64,000 nucleotides of DNA, from NCBI RefSeq assembly GCF_002165375.2, contig NZ_CP032133.1, positions 1 through 64,000 of the forward strand. The letters run 5' to 3'. The first letter of the stretch is position 1. The number at the start of each line of letters is the position of its first letter. The stretch comes from Acinetobacter chinensis (GTDB lineage Bacteria > Pseudomonadota > Gammaproteobacteria > Pseudomonadales > Moraxellaceae). The notes beneath the pieces are model-generated. The model ran no database searches, was not told where the DNA came from, and saw only the letters and a list, made by a program, of their open reading frames with translations. This document shows, piece after piece, positions 42,700 through 50,818 of this stretch. The translations under genes were made by a program, and so were the position numbers.

Positions 42700-43862
42700 T
42701 ATTGCTGTCCTCCATTTTCCTTAATATTTGTAGGTTGCCACTGCTTAATTTTTAATTTTTGCTCAGGCTGTATACGATCAGCCCCTTCAACAATGACTTT
42801 CTCACCTGCTTGTAACCCTTGTTTGATCACATAGTTATTTTGATAACGTTGACCAAGCTGAACAGGCTTGCTTTGCGCTAAACCTTTTTGATTAACAATC
42901 GTAACATTGGCTTTACCACTAATATCATGTTGAATCGCTTGTTCTGGAACTAGGAGCGCATTTTCAACTTGAGCTCGGCTCATATTGACTCGAACATACA
43001 TGCCTGGCAAAAGTTTTTGATTTTCATTATTGGCTAAAATACGGATTGTGACATCACCCGTATCAGGATCAACTTTAGTATCCGAAAATAGGATTTCACC
43101 TGTAACGTTATAAGGTTTACCCTGACTATTTAGGATTTCAACCGTATGTTTGGTATTTGACACGTCACCTTGCTGTAAAGCTTCCTGTAGTTTTTCATAA
43201 TCACTAATTGATTGCTTTACATCAACATAGACTTTATTAATCTGTTGTATTACGGCCATTGCATTAGTATCACCTTGACCAACTAATGCACCCTCAGTCA
43301 CTAAGATTTCACCAATCGTTCCCGAGATAGGGGCTGTAACAGTCGCATATTTAAGATTAAGTTGTTGTCTGCTTAACATGGCTTGCATTTGCGCCACATC
43401 GGCTTTTGCTTTTTGATAATCTGCTTCGGTATTGTTGTATTCCTGCTGACTAACCGCATTTACTTTTACTAATTCAGTGTAGCGTTTTAACAGCACCTGC
43501 AAACGTGTCACCTCAGCTTGTGCACGGTTTAAAGTGGCTTGATTGCTTTTTACATCTGCCTGAAATATTTCAGAATTCAATTTAAAAAGCGGTTGACCTG
43601 CTTGCACATAAGAGCCTTGCTTAAAAAGTACTTTATCAACAATTCCACCTACTTGCGGGCGAATTTCAGCAATACGGTAAGCGACAACACGGCCTGGAAG
43701 ATTTTCAATTAAATTCATGGAATGCGGTAATACCGTGATGGTACTGACAACCGCTGGTGGCATTTCTGTTGGGGACTGTTCAGCATCTTTGGCTTGTGTA
43801 CAGCCGATTAAAAGTACAGTTGTAATAAGTATTGAACCTATTAAATGATAATGTGTTGACAT
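42699..43862 (-). CDS. adeA: AdeA-like membrane-fusion lipoprotein
   Basis: A 387-aa periplasmic adaptor. It has a lipoprotein signal with lipobox LLIGC (Cys about residue 21) and barrel-sandwich lipoyl halves (VGGIVDKVLFKQGSYVQAGQPLF and ATVTAPISGTIGEILVTEGALVGQG). A coiled-coil hairpin lies between them (NRAQAEVTRLQVLLKRYTELV...), with a β-barrel and a C-terminal membrane-proximal domain. Its stop overlaps the adeB start by one base. Three AdeR-type repeats lie 67-99 bp upstream of the start. Confidence 0.92.
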   Translation of the reverse strand: MSTHYHLIGSILITTVLLIGCTQAKDAEQSPTEMPPAVVSTITVLPHSMNLIENLPGRVVAYRIAEIRPQVGGIVDKVLFKQGSYVQAGQPLFKLNSEIFQADVKSNQATLNRAQAEVTRLQVLLKRYTELVKVNAVSQQEYNNTEADYQKAKADVAQMQAMLSRQQLNLKYATVTAPISGTIGEILVTEGALVGQGDTNAMAVIQQINKVYVDVKQSISDYEKLQEALQQGDVSNTKHTVEILNSQGKPYNVTGEILFSDTKVDPDTGDVTIRILANNENQKLLPGMYVRVNMSRAQVENALLVPEQAIQHDISGKANVTIVNQKGLAQSKPVQLGQRYQNNYVIKQGLQAGEKVIVEGADRIQPEQKLKIKQWQPTNIKENGGQQ

Positions 43863-43928
43863 GCTTTTTCAGAGGGGGGGTTTTAGATACTACTATTTTG
43901 AAATAGCAGTGTTTATGAATTGCTGATG

Positions 43929-43961
43929 TTGTGTGGAGATTGTGTGGAGATTGTGTGGAGA
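43929..43961 (-). promoter_or_regulatory. Three tandem AdeR-type operator repeats
   Basis: Three perfect head-to-tail copies of TTGTGTGGAGA (TCTCCACACAA on the coding strand) at 43929, 43940 and 43951. A. baumannii AdeR binds direct repeats of a very similar CTCCACAC-type sequence upstream of adeABC. The 11-bp period, one helical turn, suits head-to-tail binding of OmpR-type dimers. Confidence 0.75.
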
Positions 43962-44279
43962 GATTAAAAGATTTATTTTTTAATGACACGCTTAAACAGC
44001 GTGGCTTGTAAATTAGTATAAATAATTTTGTTGTTCTACAATTTTGATCGTATCTTAGTTTTTTCTCATAGTTCATGAACTTTAAAATTCTAAACCAAGA
44101 CTAATATTTATATAAGCAATTGAAAATACAATACATAGTTTCTTTATACACTTATGAAGTGAACTTTAGGTGAACATAAGTTAAATAGAAATTTTTAATT
44201 AGTTCAGCACAAACGTACAATCTTTAAGGCCTATAACTCGATACCGTTCTCTCTTTGATGTTTATTGCTATCTAATTGA

Positions 44280-44885
44280 GTGAACTCTGTGGAAATATTT
44301 CTTTATACATTAAGCGTTATGTATAGCCCAGGCCCTGTAAATTTTATGGGGCTAAATTCTGGCCTTACAGGTCAATTAAAAAAGACTATAGGATTTTACC
44401 TAGGCATTGGTTTCGCCATGTTGATCTTATTCGTATTGTTTGGCTATATAGGTGAAGCTGTTATTCCACATGGATTGATTCATTATATTGCTTTAGCGGG
44501 TGCAATTTATACATTCTACTTGGCTATAAAAATGATTAGGGCGAATGTAGAAACAACTCAACAGCAAGAAAGCCATCTAACATTCTTAAATGGCTTATTT
44601 ATTCAGTTATTAAATCCAAAAGCCATTCTCGTCATTCTACCTGTTACGACAATTATGTACCCTGCAGCCAAAATCACAGGAATCATGATCTTGATAGTTT
44701 CTTTACTGATTTCACTTGGTGCTGTTGGCGCACCATTCACCTATGCTCTGGTTGGAAAAGTATTAGGCAACAAAATTGCTAATCCTATCTGGTTTAATCG
44801 GCTAAATAAGCTGATGGGTATACTCTTGATTTTATCAGGGCTTTTTATGTTCAAAGATTTTCTTAATGGAATAAATCTGCTGTAG
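44280..44885 (+). CDS. LysE/RhtB-family amino-acid or metabolite exporter
   Basis: A 201-aa membrane protein with about six helices. The N-terminal LSVMYSPGPVNFMGLNSGL matches the family's PGP(N/V) signature, and LFIQLLNPKAILVILPV is the mid-protein NPK signature. It starts with GTG. It converges with the AraC regulator gene, with a shared terminator between them. The substrate is unknown. An araC-lysE pair is also present, broken, in the neighbouring pdif module. Confidence 0.88.
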   Translation: MNSVEIFLYTLSVMYSPGPVNFMGLNSGLTGQLKKTIGFYLGIGFAMLILFVLFGYIGEAVIPHGLIHYIALAGAIYTFYLAIKMIRANVETTQQQESHLTFLNGLFIQLLNPKAILVILPVTTIMYPAAKITGIMILIVSLLISLGAVGAPFTYALVGKVLGNKIANPIWFNRLNKLMGILLILSGLFMFKDFLNGINLL

Positions 44886-44891
44886 GACAAA

Positions 44892-44919
44892 TTAGCCGTT
44901 CAAATCGAACGGCTATCTT
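44892..44919. terminator. Bidirectional terminator, lysE / araC
   Basis: TAGCCGTTC and GAACGGCTA with a 5-nt loop and flanking A/T runs, between the convergent lysE and araC genes. Confidence 0.8.
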
Positions 44920-45731
44920 TTAATATTTATCATTTTCCATTGAGTGGGAGTTAAACCAAATGTTTTTATAAAATGTCTGGTCATATGACTCTGATCAAAA
45001 AAGCCTGCATTTAAAGCAGCATTAACAATAGACTCCCCTTGAGCAAGGTAGAACTTAACTGTTTCTAAGCGACGCATGATCATATAACGGTGTGGGCTAG
45101 TTCCAAATAATAATCGGAAATCACGAGAAAGGCTCCAGCGGTCACGATCAGCATGTTTCTCTAAATCTGACAAACTTAAGTTTTCATGTGGATACGCCAA
45201 AATACACTCACGCGCTCTCTCTGCTGCCTTGTAGTCAAATTTTTTGTTTTGGTTAGATGAAGTATCTGAAATTTCACACAGTGTAGTTGCCAAATCAAAT
45301 AGAGCATCTTCCTCTTCTAGGGTATCCATATAATTATTTATATTATTTAGAAAGCTATCCATTGCCCTAAACAGGCGAATATCATTACTTAAGCCATGTC
45401 TGATAAAAGGCAAAGGTTTACCCTTTAAAATGGTTTGGATCATCGCTGGTTCGATGTAAATCATTCTATAGCGATAGCCATCTAATGTTCCTGATTCACC
45501 ATCATGCTTTTCATCCGGGTGTAGAACCATAGTCATGCCTGGCAAGCTATGTTGCAATGTACCTTTGTAATGAAAGTTTTGAACTCCGGAAAGAGTCCTG
45601 CCAATAGCATAAGTATCATGTCGGTGAGGTTTATAAGCATAATTGGAAAGAAATGCTTCAATTCTTTCTAATTTATGATTTTGAGTGGGGGATCTCACAA
45701 TCCAATTATTTCCACTGGAGAAATCAGGCAT
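44913..45731 (-). CDS. AraC-family transcriptional regulator
   Basis: A 272-aa regulator. The N-terminal cupin sensor domain (AYKPHRHDTYAIGRTLSGVQNFHY; MTMVLHPDEKHDGESG) is followed by the C-terminal two-HTH domain (LSLSDLEKHADRDRWSLSRDFRLLFGTSPHRYMIMRRLE; IVNAALNAGFFDQSHMTRHFIKTFGLTPTQW). It probably controls the adjacent LysE-type exporter. It is the last gene before pdif site 6. Confidence 0.9.
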   Translation of the reverse strand: MPDFSSGNNWIVRSPTQNHKLERIEAFLSNYAYKPHRHDTYAIGRTLSGVQNFHYKGTLQHSLPGMTMVLHPDEKHDGESGTLDGYRYRMIYIEPAMIQTILKGKPLPFIRHGLSNDIRLFRAMDSFLNNINNYMDTLEEEDALFDLATTLCEISDTSSNQNKKFDYKAAERARECILAYPHENLSLSDLEKHADRDRWSLSRDFRLLFGTSPHRYMIMRRLETVKFYLAQGESIVNAALNAGFFDQSHMTRHFIKTFGLTPTQWKMINIKR

Positions 45732-45786
45732 AATTGATGGCCAATTTTTCGTAGATTCTATTGTAGATTATTTTTCACTTTTCCTA

Positions 45787-45814
45787 AAATTAACATAATA
45801 CACGTTATACGTAA
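45787..45814 (-). other. pdif site 6 (XerD|XerC orientation)
   Basis: AATTAACATAA, spacer TACACG, TTATACGTAAT. It closes the efflux module and keeps the strict alternation of orientations along sites 1-6. No further pdif site was found to the right. Confidence 0.88.
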
Positions 45815-45852
45815 TGCTTGATATTTCTCTTTAAATATCATTATATTAAAGC

Positions 45853-45893
45853 AAGCCGTTCTGAAATATAGGGCACCAGCAGAGCGGCTTTTT
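45853..45893. terminator. Terminator right of pdif 6
   Basis: AAGCCGTTCTG and CAGAGCGGCTT pair (one G-U) around a 17-nt loop, followed by TTTTT. Confidence 0.7.
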
Positions 45894-45982
45894 ATTGATT
45901 ATTCATGTTCCACGCTTAAAATTCGAACAGTGTTTCATGATTTTTATAAGTTAAACTAAATTTAGTTGCTAATCCCAATAAG

Positions 45983-46549
45983 CTATTCACTAACTTGTAA
46001 ATATCGGTATACCGCCTGACGACTAATCCCAAAAGCTTTCCCTAATGCCATTTTCGATGGATACTTCCCCTCCTTCCATGCTTGTCGTAAAGCTTCAGCT
46101 TGGTCAGGCTTTAGTTTATGCACCCGACCTTTGTACTTCCCCTGAGCAGAGGCGAGTTTTATTCCTTCCTTTTGCCGCTCTAAAATGATCTCACGTTCGA
46201 ACTGTGCAAAAGCACCCATCATTTGAAGCATCAAATTATCCATCGGGGTGGATTCGGCTGTAAAAGTAATATTTTCTTTTACAAACTGGATGGCGATCCC
46301 TCGTTTGACCAGTTTATCTACTTCAGTGACCAAATCTTTTAGGCTTCGCGCAAAACGATCCATTGAATGTACAATCACCCTGTCCCCTTCCCGGACATAG
46401 TTCAACATTTCCTGAAATTTAGGTCGGTCAGTATTTTTACCTGAAGCACGGTCAACAAAAATCCGGTCGACCTCAATTCCTTCAAGTTGACGTCCAGTGT
46501 TTTGCTCGACAGAACTTACCCGGACATACCCTACTTTTTGGCCTTTCAC
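45983..46549 (-). CDS. Tn3-type resolvase / serine recombinase
   Basis: A protein of about 188 aa. The catalytic Ser is in GYVRVSSVEQNTGRQL, Arg and Asp residues lie in VIVHSMDRFARSLKDL, and MLQMMGAFAQFEREIILERQKEG forms the long E-helix. A C-terminal helix-turn-helix ends it (SKMALGKAFGISRQAVYRYLQ). I set the start at GTG 46549 (VKGQKVGYVRV); an upstream TTG at 46582 is also in frame. No transposase of the matching transposon remains next to it. Confidence 0.88.
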   Translation of the reverse strand: MKGQKVGYVRVSSVEQNTGRQLEGIEVDRIFVDRASGKNTDRPKFQEMLNYVREGDRVIVHSMDRFARSLKDLVTEVDKLVKRGIAIQFVKENITFTAESTPMDNLMLQMMGAFAQFEREIILERQKEGIKLASAQGKYKGRVHKLKPDQAEALRQAWKEGKYPSKMALGKAFGISRQAVYRYLQVSE

Positions 46550-46798
46550 TTTTTCACGCCCCAATTGGATAAAAATGAACAATTTCGTAAATTATAATTC
46601 TTTAACACTAAAGTTACATGTTACTTATGATTAAAAATCATTTAAATGATACATAATTTCATGAACTTCCAGATTGTAACTTTAGGGTATACTTTAAAGA
46701 TACATTAAAGCTTATAAAATACGATAAGTGACTCTTGCCGTCACGTGACACATAAGTTGGCAAAGAACGACACATAAGTTGTCATAGACGACCAAATG

Positions 46799-46826
46799 AA
46801 AAGGCTGCAATTCGCAGCCTTTTTTA
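46799..46826. terminator. Intrinsic terminator
   Basis: AAAAGGCTGC and GCAGCCTTTTTT around a 5-nt loop. Confidence 0.8.
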
Positions 46827-47031
46827 CTATCAATAATAAATTATATGATTCAAAACCCAATAACGACCGTTGAACGACATGACAGGTGTCATTTAAATTT
46901 GGATTTCTAAAATAAAATTAAATGGTGTTCTACAAGAACTTTCGCTAAATGACAGCGCTGAAAGACAATTGATGTGAGATTTTTGGCACATATTTCGAGA
47001 TTGTTACAAATTTCATTAATTTCACGAAATC

Positions 47032-47061
47032 AAAAAAATAGAGCCATTAGGCTCTATTTTT
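47032..47061. terminator. Bidirectional terminator before the ISL3 transposase
   Basis: AAAAAATAGAGCC and GGCTCTATTTTTT around a 5-nt loop, right at the 3' end of the leftward ISL3 transposase gene. Confidence 0.8.
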
Positions 47062-47065
47062 TAGT

Positions 47066-48271
47066 TCATCGCACTTTGCCGGGAAATGCAGCACGGATCT
47101 TGAGGAAGAAGTAGTCCGTGTCGCGGTATCCATAGGCCATCCGCTTAATGACTTTGATCCGGTTGTTCATGCCCTCCAGCACGCTGGTGTTCAGCCGGTG
47201 GAGGGCACTGGAAACGATACCCTCCATATATGGCTCCAGCTTCTTGGCAAATCGTACCAAAGCATCAATTCCGCTACCGAGGGCCATGCCGGCCCATTCC
47301 CGCCAGGCGCTTCTGGCCGTCGTCTCGCTTTCCGCAAACCATAGCGTCTTAAGTTGGTCCTTGAGCACGTACACCGTAGTCAAGAACGCATTGGCGGCCA
47401 GGAGTTCGTCCAGCTTGACCGCCTGCTCGGGCTCAAGGTTGTCAGCATTGCGTAACAGTATCCAACGGCTGCTTTTGATCACCTTGCGGGCGACCTTGTC
47501 ATCTCGCAGTTGATTGGCCTGATCAACTCGCACTCTATCCATCACTTCGCGGCCATACTTAGCCACCACATGGAACAGGTCGTAGACCACCACCGCGTTG
47601 GGGCACTGGGCCTTCACTTCAAGATCGAAGGCTGAGTTCATGTCCATGGCCACTGCCTCGATCTGGTTCCGGGCATCGCCTAACCACTCGAAGAACGGCC
47701 GGATCGCCTCACGCGAGCGGCCCTCGCCAATCCACACCACTTGCTGGGTGTCGGCACAGGCGACCACCGTGGCGTAGCGATGACCCTTGTGCAAGGCGAA
47801 TTCGTCCATCATCAGGCGGCGCAATCGACTTCGATCTGGCTCGTGCAAATCACGTTTGAGCCGCTCCATGTCAATAGTCTTGACTGTATGCCAATGCAAG
47901 CCCAAAAGATTGGCAACATGACTGACGGGCAGCATCTGTACTAATTTCTCAATCCAGTTGCGCAATGATTGCGTAATACGGGAGCGCGGTGGTAGCCAAT
48001 CGATCCGCTCTCTGGTTGGACCGCATTGTGGACAACGCAGCCGCCGCACAGGTACATCCAACTCGACGCGATACTGCATAATTGGTGACTCGCGAACTCG
48101 GCGCCAATTGATGTCATGTACCAGGAAACAAGGGCAATCGCATCGGCTACAAATTGGCGTATGCTCCTCGTCGTGTGTAAGACGGATCAGCAAAGTCTGT
48201 TCATCTAGAAGCCCATGAGACGCTGGCGAAAAGCCCTTCCAGAACAGGCTCCAAACATCAGCGCTAGTCAT
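47066..48271 (-). CDS. ISL3-family transposase
   Basis: A protein of about 401 aa. It has an N-terminal zinc-binding part (CSRCDCPCFLVHD...RRLRCPQCGPTRERIDW), an HTH (LPVSHVANLLGLHWHTVKTID) and a DDE transposase_12 domain (LMMDEFALHKGHRYATVVACAD; IEAVAMDMNSAFDLEV; VLEGMNNRIKVIKRMAYGYRD). GC-rich compared with the plasmid backbone. Its ATG lies within 10 bp of the stop of the chloramphenicol exporter gene, so the element's own right inverted repeat is missing or fused there. Confidence 0.9.
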   Translation of the reverse strand: MTSADVWSLFWKGFSPASHGLLDEQTLLIRLTHDEEHTPICSRCDCPCFLVHDINWRRVRESPIMQYRVELDVPVRRLRCPQCGPTRERIDWLPPRSRITQSLRNWIEKLVQMLPVSHVANLLGLHWHTVKTIDMERLKRDLHEPDRSRLRRLMMDEFALHKGHRYATVVACADTQQVVWIGEGRSREAIRPFFEWLGDARNQIEAVAMDMNSAFDLEVKAQCPNAVVVYDLFHVVAKYGREVMDRVRVDQANQLRDDKVARKVIKSSRWILLRNADNLEPEQAVKLDELLAANAFLTTVYVLKDQLKTLWFAESETTARSAWREWAGMALGSGIDALVRFAKKLEPYMEGIVSSALHRLNTSVLEGMNNRIKVIKRMAYGYRDTDYFFLKIRAAFPGKVR

Positions 48272-49529
48272 GATCATGGACCGATTGCGCGCTATCGGTG
48301 CCTTGTAGCGCCAAGGCATCATGTTCTTCTTGGCTGAGATGGCGTCTGTTGGGATTGATGCAGGACAGACAAAGCACTGCTGTTGCGAGGATGAGGCAAT
48401 AAGCGATGATCGGCCAGGTGGTACCAGTCGATAAAAGCGTAATAATGAGTGTCCCGATAATCCCTAACAGTAGTCCACCCAAACAGAAGTAGACTGCTGT
48501 AGCGGTCCCAGCGATATGATCGAAACCTCGAAGAGCGGCATTGGGTGCCACCGATACCGCAGTGGCGATACCAACACCCACGAGCCACATCGGGGCGATG
48601 AAGCCAAGCACCGAGACCGGTGCCAATGTCTCGCCAACAGCGAGCAACAGCGCTCCCGCCATCAGACACCCCATTCCCACTCGTAAGGTCTTCAGGCTTC
48701 CCCACCGGGGAATCAGTCGTCCCATGATTCGCGCTGTAGCCATCATAGCGATGGCCACTGTAGCAAATAGCAAGCTGAAGCTAAGTTGCGATAACCCTTG
48801 CCTCCCCATCATTAGCCAGGGGGCGGTCGAGAAAAAGACGAAAAAGCTGCCCATCCCCGCGCTGTAACAGAGCGTGTACAGCCAGAAGTTCAGGTGTTTC
48901 ACAGGAGTCAATAGCTGCGACCACTGTAGGTCTGCCGTCCGGTGCCGCCGAGTCTCTGGCCAGAGTCGCCAGGCTGCGATAACAGCGCCTATCATTGCCA
49001 TCCCTAGCAAGCCGAAGATTGCGCGCCATCCGAGCCACGCGTCGACCAGCGCTCCTAGCAGTGGGCCTATCGCAGGAACCATCGCAAGCATAGAGCCGAG
49101 CAAGCCATAGATGACGTTGCTTTCCTCACGGCCCGAATAGATGTCGCGTACCGTCGCGAAAGTGGAAACGAGACATGCCGAAGCGCCGCAGGCCTGAAGA
49201 ACGCGGAAGCTCAGAAAAAGTTCTGGCGATGAAACTACGGTGAGGCCGAATGAAGCCGCAATATAGGCAATCCCGCCACCAAGTAAAACGGGGCGGCGAC
49301 CCAGCCGATCCGACAGTGGGCCGAAGAGAAGCTGTCCGGCTCCAAGCAAAACCAGGTATGCCGTCAACGTCAGCTGGATCGTCCCTGCACCGGACCCAAG
49401 TGCATCCGCCATGAAAGGCACCACGGGCAGGTACATATCCATGCCCAGTGACGCCAGCAAATCGAATGGTGATAACAGCAATAGCGTGGCGGGAAGAGAA
49501 TACCGCCAAGAAAAATCTTTTGAGCGCAC
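48264..49529 (-). CDS. Chloramphenicol exporter of the CmlA/CmlB family
   Basis: A 421-aa, 12-TM MFS drug/H+ antiporter (DHA1). It has MDMYLPVVPFMADAL (helix 1), GQLLFGPLSDRLGRRPVLLGG (motif A) and MLAMVPAIGPLLGALVD (motif C). The body is very similar to CmlA1, though clearly diverged from it; a CmlB-type variant is possible. The start is GTG 49529 (RSKDFSWRYSLPATLLLLSPFD), preceded by AAGGAG. It is GC-rich, and the upstream leader peptide shows chloramphenicol-inducible translational attenuation. The last residues (QSVHDHD) run into the ISL3 gene start and may be a chimeric tail. Confidence 0.9.
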   Translation of the reverse strand: MRSKDFSWRYSLPATLLLLSPFDLLASLGMDMYLPVVPFMADALGSGAGTIQLTLTAYLVLLGAGQLLFGPLSDRLGRRPVLLGGGIAYIAASFGLTVVSSPELFLSFRVLQACGASACLVSTFATVRDIYSGREESNVIYGLLGSMLAMVPAIGPLLGALVDAWLGWRAIFGLLGMAMIGAVIAAWRLWPETRRHRTADLQWSQLLTPVKHLNFWLYTLCYSAGMGSFFVFFSTAPWLMMGRQGLSQLSFSLLFATVAIAMMATARIMGRLIPRWGSLKTLRVGMGCLMAGALLLAVGETLAPVSVLGFIAPMWLVGVGIATAVSVAPNAALRGFDHIAGTATAVYFCLGGLLLGIIGTLIITLLSTGTTWPIIAYCLILATAVLCLSCINPNRRHLSQEEHDALALQGTDSAQSVHDHD

Positions 49530-49592
49530 GAAGCCATCTCCTTAAGTTAAGAATTTGGCGGCGCTCTTGCAGAGCAACTAGGTTCTTGAGAA

Positions 49593-49626
49593 CGCCGCAA
49601 CAACCGAAAACGAAGGTTGCTGCGGC
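49593..49626 (-). promoter_or_regulatory. Attenuator stem-loop of the cml gene
   Basis: GCCGCAGCAACC and GGTTGTTGCGGC form a 12-bp stem with one mismatch, directly after the leader peptide stop. In cmlA-type attenuation, a ribosome stalled on the leader by chloramphenicol opens such a structure and frees the downstream ribosome-binding site. Confidence 0.75.
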
Positions 49627-49656
49627 TTACTTGTCTGCTTTCTTGGTAGCGCTCAT
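49627..49656 (-). CDS. Chloramphenicol-attenuation leader peptide (MSATKKADK)
   Basis: A 9-codon frame, MSATKKADK, lies about 100 bp upstream of the exporter start. It is nearly identical to the known cmlA leader MSTSKNADK. It serves as the stalling peptide that induces exporter translation. Confidence 0.85.
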   Translation of the reverse strand: MSATKKADK

Positions 49657-49738
49657 GTGCGGGTTATCTCATGGATGAGTCCATATCGTAACAATCTTCA
49701 CGCTAAAGTGCAAAGAACCTATTTTTTAGTCTTTATAA

Positions 49739-50531
49739 TCATGCAGAGCAAATGAAACGTATTTGGAAAGAAAGTTAAGGTCGATATGGTGTACGTAAAG
49801 TTTGGCAAAAATTGAAACGTGAGGGTTATGTTATTGCACGTTGTACAGTTGCTCGATTGATGCAAAAGCTAGGTATACAAGGTGTTTGGCGTGGTAAGAA
49901 TAAACAAACCACGCGTAACCGAGATGACCAAAAACGGGCAGATGATTTAGTGAAACGTAATTTTAATGCTGATCATCCAAACCAACTATGGGTGGGTGAC
50001 TTTACCTATATTCAAACTCATTCAGGCTGGGTATATACCGCATTTGTTATTGATGTGTTCTCACGAGCAATTGTTGGATGGAAAGTATCTACACGGATGA
50101 ATACAGATATGGTGCTCGATGCATTGGAGCAAGCATTGCACGATCGAGGCATGCCAAAGAATGTGATTCATCATTCCGACAGGGGTGTGCAATATCTTTC
50201 GATTCGCTATACCAATCGTTTAGAAGCAGCAAATTTACGAGCATCAGTCGGTACAACTGGTGATTCATACGATAATGCTTTGGCTGAAACGGTGAATGGC
50301 TTATACAAAACAGAGGTGATTGAATATTTAAAAGCAGATTGGCAAGGTTTAGCAGATGTACAACTTGCGACACTAAACTGGGTAGATTGGTTCAATAAAA
50401 AGCGTGTACACAGTGCACTAGGTTATGTGTCGCCTTTTGAGTTTGAAGCAATGTACTATGATAAGATTAACCCGTTAGGTCAGGTGGCTTAACTTAAATA
50501 AAAAAGTCTCCGACAAAACCGGTACGGTTCA
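49739..50531 (+). mobile_element. 5'-truncated IS3-family element (same IS as at 14045)
   Basis: The right end (CCGGTACGGTTCA, ending 50531) and about 790 bp of the element match the complete copy at 14045-15353. The left 500 bp are missing, cut at about 49739 next to the cml promoter region. Confidence 0.85.
49740..50492 (+). pseudogene. IS3-family transposase OrfB, truncated
   Basis: It lacks orfA and the first ~45 residues of OrfB. In addition, a TCA codon of the intact copy is TAA here (after IWKES, about 49776). From 49812 the frame is open to 50492 and contains the DDE residues, but it is unlikely to be functional. Confidence 0.85.
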
Positions 50532-50818
50532 CTGCAGTTACTATTAATACATTCGCAAGGCATCGAAGTGTATCAAATGACGATTTACGTGAGCCAGCGA
50601 CTAAAAATAGTCGATAGAACTTGGCGGCAAGCTAACTCACCCAGACTCCATTTATATAATTACCTAGTAGCTTTTAACCGTCCTAAAAAAAGCCTTAAAG
50701 CTGAAAGCTCATTATTCAATCTAATTCGTCATAAAACAGTTGATTAGTTTTTCAACATAAATTAAAAAAATAGTTTTATATCATGTCGATTTTGATATGT
50801 AACTTATGGAAAATACCC
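50532..50818. other. Noncoding upstream region of the CBASS operon
   Basis: No gene seen. AT-rich; likely holds the promoter of the CBASS operon. The junction with the truncated IS3 element is at 50531. Confidence 0.5.

Larger units (their letters stand above)
46550..47065. other. Noncoding region with likely res site
   Basis: No gene seen. Upstream of the resolvase, CTAAAGTTACA (about 46608) and TGTAACTTTAG (about 46676) form a spaced inverted repeat, with other AT-rich palindromes between, as in a resolution site. Farther right, GACACATAAGTTG occurs twice (about 46747 and 46769). Terminators follow at 46799-46826 and 47032-47061. Confidence 0.5.

Noticed and set aside
43929..43961. Tandem repeats upstream of adeA as iterons of a replication origin
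   Set aside because: Only three copies, no rep gene nearby, and the sequence matches the AdeR-type operator better.
43780..44076. 98-codon frame upstream of adeA
   Set aside because: It overlaps the adeA 5' end and the AdeR-type repeats, is Lys/Asn/Ser-rich and has no family; treated as noncoding leader.
46747..46785. Two GACACATAAGTTG repeats as an IS end pair
   Set aside because: Both copies are in the same orientation only 22 bp apart; no element borders or transposase fit them.
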